Source: an uncultured Oscillibacter sp.
GTDB lineage: Bacteria > Bacillota > Clostridia > Oscillospirales > Oscillospiraceae
DNA length: 64,000 nucleotides
Assembly (NCBI GenBank): GCA_910583785.1
Contig: CAJTZK010000006.1
Location: forward strand, 62,001 to 126,000
Reading direction: 5' to 3'
Part shown: one piece after another, positions 35,518 through 42,891 of the stretch
Numbering within the stretch: position 1 is the first letter of the stretch
How the letters are laid out: the number at the start of each line of letters is the position of its first letter
The notes under the pieces: generated by a model
Databases searched by the model: none
What the model was told of the DNA's origin: nothing
The model's input: the letters and a program-made list of their open reading frames with translations, nothing else
Position numbers and translations under genes: made by a program

Positions 35518-36200
35518 GCCAGCACCTCAAACTTATAGCCCACGTTCCGGATCGTGCGGATTTCCCAGGCCGGATGGGGCACCGCGTCCAGCTTGGCCCG
35601 GAGGCGCTTCATGTGGGAGTCCACCGTCCGGGAATCCCCATAGTAATCATAGCCCCAGAGGAGGTCCAGCAGCATCTCCCGGGTGTAGGCCCGGTTCCGG
35701 CCATGAACCAGGGTCCAGAGCATATCCACCTCCCGCTTCGTCAGCCGCACGGGCTGCCCGTCCACGCAGACGCTGTAATCCTCCAGGTTCACCCGCAGTC
35801 CCGCCACCTGGAGGCATTTCCCCGGCTCTTCCACACCCCGGCCCGCCCGCCGCAGCACCGCCCGCACCCGGGCCATGACCTCCCCGGGGGAGAAGGGCTT
35901 GACGACATAATCGTCCGCCCCGGTATCCAGGCCCATGATCTTCTCAAAGTCCTCCCCCCGGGCGGTGATCATGATGACAGGAACACCGGACACCCGGCGG
36001 ATTTCCCGGCACACCTGGAAACCGTCCAGCGCCGGCATCATCACGTCCAGCAGGACGATCTGCGGCTCCTGGGCCTGGAAGCGCTCCAGGGCCCGCCGTC
36101 CGTCCGGGGCCGTCACAACCTGGAAGCCCTCCCGCCGGGCCGCGCTGGAGAGAATGTTCAAAAGCTGGGGATTGTCGTCCGCGATGAGCATGAGAGACAT
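35514..36200 (-). CDS. OmpR/PhoB-family response regulator
   Basis: A protein of 228 residues; ATG 36200 follows GGAGG at 8-nt spacing. An in-frame extension further upstream would run through the promoter and is rejected. The receiver domain has MLIADDNPQ, the phospho-acceptor Asp in IVLLDVMMPALDG, and KPFSPGEV with the conserved Lys. The C-terminal winged helix has RLTKREVDMLWTLV and YYGDSRTVDSHMKRLRAKL. It probably binds TGCCACA direct repeats found at its own promoter and at the divergent gene promoter (36247-36317), giving autoregulation. Confidence 0.94.
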   Translation of the reverse strand: MSLMLIADDNPQLLNILSSAARREGFQVVTAPDGRRALERFQAQEPQIVLLDVMMPALDGFQVCREIRRVSGVPVIMITARGEDFEKIMGLDTGADDYVVKPFSPGEVMARVRAVLRRAGRGVEEPGKCLQVAGLRVNLEDYSVCVDGQPVRLTKREVDMLWTLVHGRNRAYTREMLLDLLWGYDYYGDSRTVDSHMKRLRAKLDAVPHPAWEIRTIRNVGYKFEVLA

Positions 36201-36231
36201 GGCAGGTTCCTCCGTCCTTGATCTGGGGAGC

Positions 36232-36264
36232 AGTATAGCGCCGCTATGTGGCAGTCCTGTGTCA
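36232..36264 (-). promoter_or_regulatory. Promoter and response-regulator box of the two-component operon
   Basis: The minus-strand -10 TATACT (36232-36237) has no -35. Instead TGACACA (36258-36264) and TGCCACA (36247-36253) form direct repeats 11 bp apart. The nearer repeat ends 9 bp before the -10. This is the layout of an OmpR-type activated promoter. Confidence 0.65.
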
Positions 36265-36299
36265 GGCGGCGGAAAAAAGAGCGGAACGTGGCATCTTCC

Positions 36300-36332
36300 T
36301 GCCACACACCTGCCACAAAGGCCCGGTAAGAT
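36300..36332 (+). promoter_or_regulatory. Promoter and response-regulator box of the secreted-protein gene
   Basis: Plus-strand TGCCACA (36300-36306) and TGCCACA (36311-36317) are 11 bp apart. The second ends 9 bp before -10 TAAGAT (36327-36332), exactly mirroring the divergent side. The leader from about 36340 to ATG 36519 is about 180 nt; it contains a GCCGC/GCGGC hairpin near 36354-36380 and no recognised riboswitch. Confidence 0.65.
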
Positions 36333-36518
36333 TATATTGCCAGCAAACGGGGAACCGCCGCGGCCGCAAAGCGGCTGGTTGGTCCTCCCGTCCTCCGGCA
36401 GCCGTGCCCTCCGCCCTTGGCAGGGCCCCTGGCCTAACCCTTGGACGCCATCAAAGGGGCGGTTTCCAAGGCTGCTGGCAAGATCACCGAAGGGAATTTT
36501 AGAAAGGAGCGATTTACG

Positions 36519-36959
36519 ATGAAGCATTTAAAGCATATCCTCGCAGGGGGCGCCGCCGTGCTCTCCCTCACCACCGCAGCCCTGGCGGCTCCCGCCTATG
36601 CCACCCCCGCCGAAGCCGCCGTGGGCGTCACGGGAAAGACGCTGGAAGAAGTTCTGGAGGAACGCTGGTCCGGCAAGAGCTATGGGACCATCGCCGCGGA
36701 AGCCGGAGCCCTGGAGGCCTTCCAGGCGGCGGTCCGGGAAATTCAGGAGGAGGCTCTGGCCTCCCGGGTGGCGGAGGGCCTCCTGACCCAGGAGGAGGCG
36801 GACGCCCGGCTGGACGCCCTCCAGCAGCGCCAGGCGGCCTGCGGCGGCCAGGGCGGCGGATTGGGCTGCGGTTCCGGCGGACTGGGCCGGGGCGGCGGGG
36901 TCTGCGGAACGGGGCCTGCCGGAGTTTTTACGCCTGAACGGGCATACGGGCCGGCATGA
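36519..36959 (+). CDS. Small secreted protein with Gly/Cys-rich tail, probable target of the adjacent two-component system
   Basis: A protein of 146 residues; AGAAAGGAGCG lies upstream of ATG 36519. The signal peptide is KHILAGGAAVLSLTTAALAA with cleavage after about residue 24. A helical middle part (LEEVLEERWSGKSYGTIAAE, LTQEEADARLDALQQRQAA) resembles small DUF2680-like exported proteins. The tail is rich in Gly with Cys residues (CGGQGGGLGCGSGGLGRGGG). The sensor kinase also has a Gly-rich exported stretch. The gene is divergent from the regulator and shares its operator type, so it is likely induced by the same signal. Metal or redox binding by the tail is possible but only inferred. Confidence 0.75.
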   Translation: MKHLKHILAGGAAVLSLTTAALAAPAYATPAEAAVGVTGKTLEEVLEERWSGKSYGTIAAEAGALEAFQAAVREIQEEALASRVAEGLLTQEEADARLDALQQRQAACGGQGGGLGCGSGGLGRGGGVCGTGPAGVFTPERAYGPA

Positions 36960-36969
36960 GCCGACCCGT
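36946..36969 (+). terminator. Weak terminator at the end of the secreted-protein gene
   Basis: A 10-bp stem ACGGGCCGGC/GCCGACCCGT with one mismatch and an ATGA loop overlaps the stop codon and is followed by CTCCCTCTT. Confidence 0.4.
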
Positions 36970-36992
36970 CTCCCTCTTATGCCCCGCCGGGC

Positions 36993-37277
36993 TCAGGACT
37001 GGCAGTAATATTCCTTAAGCACCCCCAGCAGGGCCGTTACCCGCTGGTCCTGAATCCGGTAGAGGACGTTCATCCCCTGCCGTTCCGACGCCAGGATTCC
37101 CGCCATCCGCATCTGGCTGAGATGCTGGGACAGGGCCGGGGCGGTGATGCCGGGCGTGAAGCGGTGGAGCTCCCCCACTGTCAGCGGCCCCTTCCCCAGG
37201 GCGCACAGAATGAGCAGCCGATGCTTATTGGCCAGAATCTTCAGCAGCTCCGCAATTTTCCCGGCTCTCTCCTCCAC
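36993..37277 (-). CDS. ArsR-family transcriptional regulator
   Basis: A protein of 94 residues from GTG 37277 with AAGGAGG upstream. The winged helix is clear: LLKILANKHRLLILCALGKG, LTVGELHRFTPGITAPALSQ, HLSQMRMAGILASERQGMNV and LYRIQD. The typical ArsR metal-binding ELCVCDL motif in helix 3 is absent, so the effector is not obvious; the last residues include one Cys. It overlaps the 3' end of the membrane Fe-S gene by 53 nt in another frame and is thus co-transcribed with ferredoxin and that gene. It probably represses its own operon (promoter 38087-38115), perhaps in response to sulfide, persulfide or redox state; that is inference. Confidence 0.88.
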   Translation of the reverse strand: MEERAGKIAELLKILANKHRLLILCALGKGPLTVGELHRFTPGITAPALSQHLSQMRMAGILASERQGMNVLYRIQDQRVTALLGVLKEYYCQS

Positions 37278-37848
37278 AGCCGCCGTCCTCCTTCTTTTGT
37301 TTCAGCATGCAGATACCCTGGGTCATGGTGCCCATGGGGCAGTATACGCACCAGGACCGGGGCCGGAATAACACCATGGTCAAAAGCCCCAGCACCGTGG
37401 AGGTCATCATCACCCCGTAAAAACCAAAGGCAAACTGGGCCATCCAGGGGGCCACTATGTCCACTTTGGCCCAATGCCAGGGCAGCTTAAAGACCCACAG
37501 CAGCGTCACCGCCTGCCGCAGGGGCGCCCCGGCGAAGACCATGTACGTCCCCCGGAGCATCAGGCCGAACATGACCATAAAAAAGGCCAGGAAGCCGTAC
37601 CGGAACCAGCGGCTCCGCAGGAACTTCGGCGGCGGCGCGTTCCGGGACAGCTTCTTTCCCAGCAGGCCCAGCAGCTGGCCCCGGCCGCAATAGCGGTTGC
37701 AGTAGGCCTTGTTCCCCCCAATCAGCGCCACCAGCAGGGGAATGGTGAAAAACAGCATCCCCAGCCAGGCAAAGAGAATGTTGCACAGCCCCAGAGCCCA
37801 GTACAAAAGCTCGCCGATCCAGAGATAGTCATACCACTTCTTCTTCAC
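37225..37848 (-). CDS. Membrane-bound 4Fe-4S protein (NapH/NosR/CcoG-like)
   Basis: A protein of 207 residues. GTG 37848 overlaps the ferredoxin stop (GTGA), with GAGGAGGG upstream; an in-frame extension lies inside the ferredoxin gene. Five hydrophobic segments are seen (LLYWALGLCNILFAWLGMLF, IPLLVALIGG, FLAFFMVMFGLMLRG, VTLLWVFKL, FGFYGVMMTSTVLGLL). Two cysteine motifs follow the polyferredoxin-membrane pattern: AYCNRYCGRGQLLG and WCVYCPMGTMTQG. NapH/RnfE-like proteins carry electrons between a soluble ferredoxin and a membrane partner. The directly upstream ferredoxin is its probable partner, and the final electron acceptor is unknown. Confidence 0.85.
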   Translation of the reverse strand: MKKKWYDYLWIGELLYWALGLCNILFAWLGMLFFTIPLLVALIGGNKAYCNRYCGRGQLLGLLGKKLSRNAPPPKFLRSRWFRYGFLAFFMVMFGLMLRGTYMVFAGAPLRQAVTLLWVFKLPWHWAKVDIVAPWMAQFAFGFYGVMMTSTVLGLLTMVLFRPRSWCVYCPMGTMTQGICMLKQKKEDGGCGGESRENCGAAEDSGQ

Positions 37849-38051
37849 GCCCCGGCCCTCCTCTCTATCAGGACGATCACATCCGCCGGACACACTTTGG
37901 CGCATTTCCCGCATCCCACGCACAGCTCCCCGTCCACCCGGGCGGCCACGCCGCACGCCACCCGGATGGCCTCCCGGGGGCAGGCCTTCTCACAGGTCCC
38001 GCAGGCCACGCACTCCCGGCCCACCTGGGCCAGCCTCTTCGACAATGCCAT
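37845..38051 (-). CDS. 2x[4Fe-4S] ferredoxin
   Basis: A protein of 68 residues; TTGAGGAGG precedes ATG 38051. Two Cys sets bind two [4Fe-4S] clusters: CVACGTCEKACP and CVGCGKCAKVCP. It is a small cytoplasmic low-potential electron carrier. It is first in an operon with the membrane Fe-S protein and the ArsR regulator, behind a near-consensus promoter. Confidence 0.93.
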   Translation of the reverse strand: MALSKRLAQVGRECVACGTCEKACPREAIRVACGVAARVDGELCVGCGKCAKVCPADVIVLIERRAGA

Positions 38052-38086
38052 GGTATCCTCCTCAAATAAGTAATTAAGATAGTTCT

Positions 38087-38115
38087 AATATACTTTATTC
38101 TCGAAGGCCTGTCAA
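38087..38115 (-). promoter_or_regulatory. Promoter of the ferredoxin operon
   Basis: Minus-strand TTGACA (38110-38115) and TATATT (38087-38092) with a 17-bp spacer. The AT-rich leader 38062-38085 with the central palindrome TAATTA is a plausible binding site for the ArsR regulator encoded in the operon. Confidence 0.82.
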
Positions 38116-38218
38116 GATGCGTGGCGTCTTTTTGTGCCCTTCGTCGAAAATAGGGACTATCCCTTGTGTCTGTAACAAAGATGTAACATGCAAATTGTGG
38201 TTTTCGCCTCTTAGGGGC

Positions 38219-38247
38219 TTGCCATCAGCCAAAAAATATCTTACAAT
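38219..38247 (+). promoter_or_regulatory. Promoter of the second SLH protein gene
   Basis: TTGCCA (38219-38224), a 17-bp spacer and TACAAT (38242-38247). The start is about 45 nt before ATG 38299. Confidence 0.75.
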
Positions 38248-38298
38248 AGGGGTTGCCGTTTAAGGCTGGAATTTTGAAATGAAACGAGGTGCGCGCAT

Positions 38299-39459
38299 AT
38301 GAAAAAGACCCTGGCCGCTTTCTTCCTGGCTCTGGCCCTGCTGGCGGGCAGCGCCGCCGCCTTCTCCGACGTGGACGAGGGGCTGTACTATGCCGTGCCC
38401 ATCGCCTGGGCCGTGGAGCGGGGCATCTCCACCGGAACCTCTGAGGACACCTTCTCCCCCGACACCCTGTGCACCCAGGGACAGATTCTCACCTTCCTCT
38501 GGCGGGCCGCCGGGTCCCCCCAGGTGGAAGCGGAACTTGTGGCGGAAATGCAGGACCTGAAGCCGGACTTCCAGAAGGCCATGGCCTGGGGTCTTGAGGC
38601 GGGCATTTTGGACAACGCGGATTTCCCCTACCGCGCCGTCCCTGTCCCCGCGGGGGCCGTCCTCTTGAATCCCTCCGCCCCCTGCACCCGGGGCATGGCC
38701 ATGAGCTTCCTCTGGCGTTACGCCGGGTCCCCGGCCCCCAATGCCCCCTGTACCTTCACCGACGTGGCCCCCGGCGCCGGGTACGCCCAGGCCGTAGCCT
38801 GGGCCGTGGAGGGCGGCATCACCTCCGGCACCTCGGAGACCACCTTCTCCCCCAACGAGCCCTGCACCCGGGGACAGATCGCCACCTTCCTCTACCGCTG
38901 CCTGAACGAGGCGGCCCCAGGGGAAACGGCCTACCTTCCGGAGGACCCGGTTGCCCCGTCCCCGGAACCGGAAGAGGAAATCCGGCCCATGCGGACCTAC
39001 ACCGGAACTGGCGAGGCCCGTTCCCTGGGCCTGGACGGCAGCGAGTTCACCAGCGAGGGCATTTATGAGGCAAAGGCCACCGTGGACATCTACTCCCCCC
39101 ACGAGGCGGTCTTCACCTTCCAGGTCCCCTTTCCCCTGTTCCAGGCGTGCAATTACACTTTCCTTTTTGACGACCCCAGCCAGCCCGAGGGGGGCTATCG
39201 GTTCACCTTCCTCCGCTGGGACGAGGCTTTTGCCGACATTCTCTCCTGGGAGGGGGAACACAACCGCCTGCTCTTTTCCGACATGAGCGGGGAGCTCTCC
39301 GGCAGCGCCACCATCCATGAGGCCGGGGAGGAAGACCGGATCGGCGGCGTGCTGGTCCGGCGGATTACCTTCTCTGAGGACAGTTCCTTCACCTTTGACC
39401 GGCTGGACGGCTGCACCCTGACCTGTTCAGCCAGCGCCAGCCAGCTGTCCGGGTCCTAA
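38299..39459 (+). CDS. S-layer-homology (SLH) domain surface protein
   Basis: A protein of 386 residues; the signal peptide MKKTLAAFFLALALLAGSAAA precedes three SLH modules. These are at about 22-80 (FSDVDEGLYYAVPIAWAVER, GTSEDTFSPDTLCTQGQILT), 85-145, and 148-208 (FTDVAPGAGYAQAVAWAVEG, TFSPNEPCTRGQIATFLYR). A proline/glutamate linker follows, then a C-terminal beta-rich domain of about 165 residues that I do not recognise. SLH modules anchor the protein to cell-wall polymer. This ordering (SLH first) places the C-terminal domain outward. It is monocistronic, with its own promoter and a strong terminator. Confidence 0.88.
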   Translation: MKKTLAAFFLALALLAGSAAAFSDVDEGLYYAVPIAWAVERGISTGTSEDTFSPDTLCTQGQILTFLWRAAGSPQVEAELVAEMQDLKPDFQKAMAWGLEAGILDNADFPYRAVPVPAGAVLLNPSAPCTRGMAMSFLWRYAGSPAPNAPCTFTDVAPGAGYAQAVAWAVEGGITSGTSETTFSPNEPCTRGQIATFLYRCLNEAAPGETAYLPEDPVAPSPEPEEEIRPMRTYTGTGEARSLGLDGSEFTSEGIYEAKATVDIYSPHEAVFTFQVPFPLFQACNYTFLFDDPSQPEGGYRFTFLRWDEAFADILSWEGEHNRLLFSDMSGELSGSATIHEAGEEDRIGGVLVRRITFSEDSSFTFDRLDGCTLTCSASASQLSGS

Positions 39460-39476
39460 CCCGCCCCTATGCCCGT

Positions 39477-39513
39477 AAAAAAGGGCTGCGCCGGAACGGC
39501 GCAGCCCTTTTTT
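39477..39513. terminator. Strong bidirectional terminator
   Basis: A perfect 17-bp inverted repeat (AAAAAAGGGCTGCGCCG with a GAA loop) gives T6 on either strand. It closes the SLH gene and the nine-gene ddl-to-aminopeptidase operon; the aminopeptidase stop codon touches it. Confidence 0.92.
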
Positions 39514-40919
39514 CATGCCTCCGCTTGGAAGACCGCCTTCATGCCCTTGTAGGTCTCGTAGCAGTCCAGCTTGGACACCGTCTCGAAGGGAGCGTGCATG
39601 CTCAGCACCGGGACGCCCGCGTCCAGGGTGCTGATGTTCCGGTTGGCCATATACATGGCCACGGTTCCGCCGCCGCCAGCATCCACCTTGCCCAGCTCCG
39701 AAATCTGCCAGACGACTCCCGCCTGGTCGAAGAGCCGCCGGACATAGGCCACCGTCTCCGCGTCCGCGTCGGAAGCTCCGGACTTCCCCCGGGCCCCGGT
39801 GTACTTGCACAGCCCTATGCCGTAGTTCAGCTGGGACTCGTTCCGCTTTTCAAACACGTCGGGGAAGTTGGGGTCATAAGCCGCCGTCACGTCGGCGCTG
39901 AGGCAGAAGGACTTGGCAAAGCAGGTCCGGAGGGCCACGCCCTGGGCGGCGCACAGGTCCTCGATAAACGCGTCAAAGGCGGCGGACTGCATGCCCGTTA
40001 CGCCGTCGGAGCCAATCTCCTCCTTGTCCGCCAGGATGCACACGGCGGTCTTCACGGGCGTCTCCTCCAGGTCCAGCAGGGCCTTCAGGGCGGCGTAAGC
40101 GCAGACCCGGTCGTCGTGGCCATAGGCCCCGATCAGGGAGCGGTCCAGGCCGATGTCGCAGGCCTTCACCGCCGGGACGGCCTCCAGCTCCGCGGAGGCC
40201 AGGTCGTCCTCCACCATGCCATACTTCTCGTGGAGCAGCTTCATGACGGCCAGCTTCACCCGGCCGCACTCCTCCTCCCCGCCAATGGGGCGGCTGCCCA
40301 GCAGCAGGTTCAGCGTCTCCCCGGGTACCGCCTCCGCCAGGGGCTTCTTGTTCTGGGCGGCGCCCAGGTGGGGCAGCAGGTCCGTGATCACCAGACGGGG
40401 TTCCCCTTCCTCCTCGCCGATGCGGACCGTCACGCTCGTCCCATCCTTCAAGATGACCACACCATGGAGGGCCAGGGGAATGGTCACCCACTGGTACTTC
40501 CGGATGCCGCCGTAGTAGTGGGTCTTGAAGTAGGCCAGCTCGCTGTCCTCATAGAGGGGATTAGGCTTCAGATCCAGCCGGGGGGAGTCGATATGGGCCG
40601 CCGCCAGCTGGATGCCCTCCGAGAGGGGCTTTTGCCCCATGCGGGCCAGCATGACCGCCTTGCCCCGGTTGCAGAGATAGACCTTGTCCCCGGGATTCAG
40701 GGACATCCCCGGCGTGTAGGCCCGGAAGCCTGCTTCCTCCGCCAGGCGGACGCTCTCCGCAGCGCAGAGCCTCTCCGTCTTGCTCACGTCCAGAAACCGT
40801 TTGTAGCTGCCGCAGTAGTCTTCCATGGCGGCCCGGTCCGCGTCCGTGAGAATGTCGTAGCCGTTCTTCTTGGCCGAGAGGAGCTGTTCTTTCAGCTCCT
40901 TAAATTCGGTTTTTTCCAT
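39513..40919 (-). CDS. apeB: M18-family aminopeptidase
   Basis: A protein of 468 residues. M18 enzymes are cytoplasmic di-zinc aminopeptidases, often dodecameric, that cleave acidic or neutral N-terminal residues. Metal and catalytic elements are seen: AAHIDSPRLDLKP, GAYGHDDRVCAYAAL, ILADKEEIGSDGVTGM, CLSADVTAAYDPNFPD and the C-terminal VLSMHAPFETVSKLD. It is the last gene of the operon starting with ddl, 20 bp after the TsaC-CoaE fusion gene. Co-transcription probably reflects housekeeping growth control. Confidence 0.93.
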   Translation of the reverse strand: MEKTEFKELKEQLLSAKKNGYDILTDADRAAMEDYCGSYKRFLDVSKTERLCAAESVRLAEEAGFRAYTPGMSLNPGDKVYLCNRGKAVMLARMGQKPLSEGIQLAAAHIDSPRLDLKPNPLYEDSELAYFKTHYYGGIRKYQWVTIPLALHGVVILKDGTSVTVRIGEEEGEPRLVITDLLPHLGAAQNKKPLAEAVPGETLNLLLGSRPIGGEEECGRVKLAVMKLLHEKYGMVEDDLASAELEAVPAVKACDIGLDRSLIGAYGHDDRVCAYAALKALLDLEETPVKTAVCILADKEEIGSDGVTGMQSAAFDAFIEDLCAAQGVALRTCFAKSFCLSADVTAAYDPNFPDVFEKRNESQLNYGIGLCKYTGARGKSGASDADAETVAYVRRLFDQAGVVWQISELGKVDAGGGGTVAMYMANRNISTLDAGVPVLSMHAPFETVSKLDCYETYKGMKAVFQAEA

Positions 40920-40939
40920 AAAGCGTTACCTCCTAAATC

Positions 40940-42601
40940 TTATCCGTGGCGCTTCTCCTCCTGGACCGTTTCCACCAGGCGCTCGAAAAACAGGTAGGCG
41001 TCCCGGCGGAACTCCTCCGGGGACTCCGTGGCGTTGTTCAGCTCACAATCGCACTTGCCCCGGTAGTACTCGTCCTGCTTCTGCGCGCCGATGCGCAGCC
41101 GGGCATAGCGCTCGGTAATGCGGTCCCGGGCCATGATCCGCTTCACCCGCAGCTCCGTGGGAGCCGTCACAGCCACCGTACGGTCGCAGAGGCGGTCCAG
41201 CCCGCTCTCAAAGAGGTTGATGGCATCCAGGGCGCACAGGCCGTCGGCGGCCTCCACCAGGGCCTCCAGCTCCGGCAGGAGGAAGCGGTACACGATGGCG
41301 TTGAGCTGGTCCAGGCGGTCCCGCTTGGCGAAAACCTCCTGGCCCAGTTTCTTCCGGTTCAGCTGGCCCTCCGCGCTGAATACGCCGGGGAAACGCACGT
41401 TGATGGCGTTTTTAAAGTCCTCGTTTCCGTCCAGCACCTGGTGGTAAACCTCGTCGCAGTCGATCACTGTCCCGCCCAAGTCCCGGACGGCCTGGAGGGC
41501 GCTGCTCTTCCCCGCTCCGGTGCCGCCAGTGACTCCCAGGATGATCCGCTGGCTGTCCGCGTTGACAACGTGGAAGCCCGCGGCCTTTTTCAAACGGTTG
41601 CCAATGGCCAGGCCAAGGCCCCGGTTATCCGGGCACTGGGCAAAAATCTCCGGCACCTCGCTGCTGTCAAAGCTCCGCAGGGCCTCGAAGAGCCGCTGGG
41701 CCTGGACCAGCTTGTCGCTGCTGGGGCCCAGGGAGCGGACCACCTGCTGGGGGAAGAGATGGGCGTACTCGTCAAAGCAGATGACCCCGGCGCCGGGCCC
41801 CGCCCGCCCCGCGATTTCCCGGGCGGAGTTCATGGGGGCTCCGGTGACTACTGTCACCGGGGCCTTCGGCGCGTAATGGCGGTACTTCATGCCCGGGGCC
41901 CCGGGGCGCTCCTCCGGCCGGAGGGAGGCCACCACCGCCCGGTCCACGTCGATGTGGCCGATGAGCCGCTCGATGTCTTCCACGGGAAGCCCGCCGGGGC
42001 GGAGGAGCCGGGGGGGCTCCCGGGTCAGGTCCAGCACGGTGGACTCCACGCCCACGGAACAGGGCCCCCCGTCGATGACCATGTCCACCCGGCCCCCCAC
42101 ATCCTCCATCACATCCTGGGCCGTGGTGCAGCTGGGCCTGCCGGAGGTGTTGGCGCTGGGGGCGGCTATGGCCAGGCCAGCCTCCCGGATGATGGCAAGG
42201 GTGACGGGGTGGTTGGGGCAGCGGATGCCCACGGTATCCAGCCCCGCCGTGGTCTCGTTGGGCACGGTGGGCTGGCGCTTTAAAATCATGGTCAGGGGCC
42301 CCGGCCAGAACTTCCGGGCCAGGGTATAGGCCACCGGGGGAATGTCCGCGCAGTACCGGGGCAGCCACTGGGCCCCGGTGACGTGGAGGATCAGGGGGTT
42401 GTCCTGGGGCCTCCCCTTCACCTCGAAGATGCGGCGGACGGCGGCGGGGTTGGTCCCGTCGGCTCCCAGGCCGTACACCGTCTCCGTGGGGATGCCCACC
42501 AGGCCTCCCTCCCGGAGAATCTTGGCGGCAGCGGAAATCTTATCCTCGATCTCCTTCTGCTGTCCCTTGGTATCCCGCAAGTCGTAATAAATCGTCTGCA
42601 T
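40940..42601 (-). CDS. Fusion protein: threonylcarbamoyl-AMP synthase (TsaC/Sua5) + dephospho-CoA kinase (CoaE)
   Basis: A protein of 553 residues from ATG 42601 with AGAGG upstream. Residues about 15-215 form the YrdC domain (LREGGLVGIPTETVYGLGAD, KGRPQDNPL, AAPSANTSGRPSCTTAQDV, GVESTVLDL). Residues about 225-345 form the Sua5 domain after the linker PGMKYRHYAPKAPV. From about residue 353 a complete CoaE follows: Walker A GVTGGTGAGKSSAL, VIDCDEVYHQVL, and a C-terminal LID/CoA region. TsaC makes threonylcarbamoyl-AMP from Thr, bicarbonate and ATP for t6A; CoaE phosphorylates dephospho-CoA. No stop or frameshift separates them, so the fusion is real in this sequence. It belongs to the prfA operon; tsaB and tsaE lie at 25.6-26.7 kb. 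Confidence 0.93.
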   Translation of the reverse strand: MQTIYYDLRDTKGQQKEIEDKISAAAKILREGGLVGIPTETVYGLGADGTNPAAVRRIFEVKGRPQDNPLILHVTGAQWLPRYCADIPPVAYTLARKFWPGPLTMILKRQPTVPNETTAGLDTVGIRCPNHPVTLAIIREAGLAIAAPSANTSGRPSCTTAQDVMEDVGGRVDMVIDGGPCSVGVESTVLDLTREPPRLLRPGGLPVEDIERLIGHIDVDRAVVASLRPEERPGAPGMKYRHYAPKAPVTVVTGAPMNSAREIAGRAGPGAGVICFDEYAHLFPQQVVRSLGPSSDKLVQAQRLFEALRSFDSSEVPEIFAQCPDNRGLGLAIGNRLKKAAGFHVVNADSQRIILGVTGGTGAGKSSALQAVRDLGGTVIDCDEVYHQVLDGNEDFKNAINVRFPGVFSAEGQLNRKKLGQEVFAKRDRLDQLNAIVYRFLLPELEALVEAADGLCALDAINLFESGLDRLCDRTVAVTAPTELRVKRIMARDRITERYARLRIGAQKQDEYYRGKCDCELNNATESPEEFRRDAYLFFERLVETVQEEKRHG

Positions 42602-42612
42602 ATTGTTCGCCT

Positions 42613-42891
42613 CTATCTCTTCTTCCGGGCTTTCGCCCGCTTTTTCCTCCGCAAAGCCAATCCGTACACCGTCCAACCCAGAGCCGCCAGCCACAGCGGC
42701 AAAAGAAGCAGGGCGCAAATCCCCATGATGCCCGCGTCCTCCGCGGCATAGGGATTTTCTAATTTCCCGTATGCCATCACATACCGCGTCCCCTGGAGCC
42801 AGCCCCAGGCCAGCAGGGCTTCCAGCCCGGTCAAAACCGCCACCAAGGCCGCACCCGCCGCCCAAAGGAGGCCCCGGGCCGCCCGCTTCAC
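42613..42891 (-). CDS. Small membrane protein, unknown function
   Basis: A protein of 92 residues from GTG 42891, overlapping the prfA stop codon (GTGA) with GGGCGGTGGAGC upstream. Two hydrophobic helices are present (LLWAAGAALVAVLTGLEALL and IMGICALLLLPLWLAALGWT), and a very basic end (RRKKRAKARKKR) should face the cytoplasm. I do not recognise the family. It is translationally coupled to prfA and lies 11 bp before the TsaC-CoaE gene. Confidence 0.75.
   Translation of the reverse strand: MKRAARGLLWAAGAALVAVLTGLEALLAWGWLQGTRYVMAYGKLENPYAAEDAGIMGICALLLLPLWLAALGWTVYGLALRRKKRAKARKKR

Noticed and set aside
36340..36518. Riboswitch in the leader of the secreted-protein gene
   Set aside because: A GCCGC hairpin and GC-rich text are present, but no conserved aptamer core that I can name.
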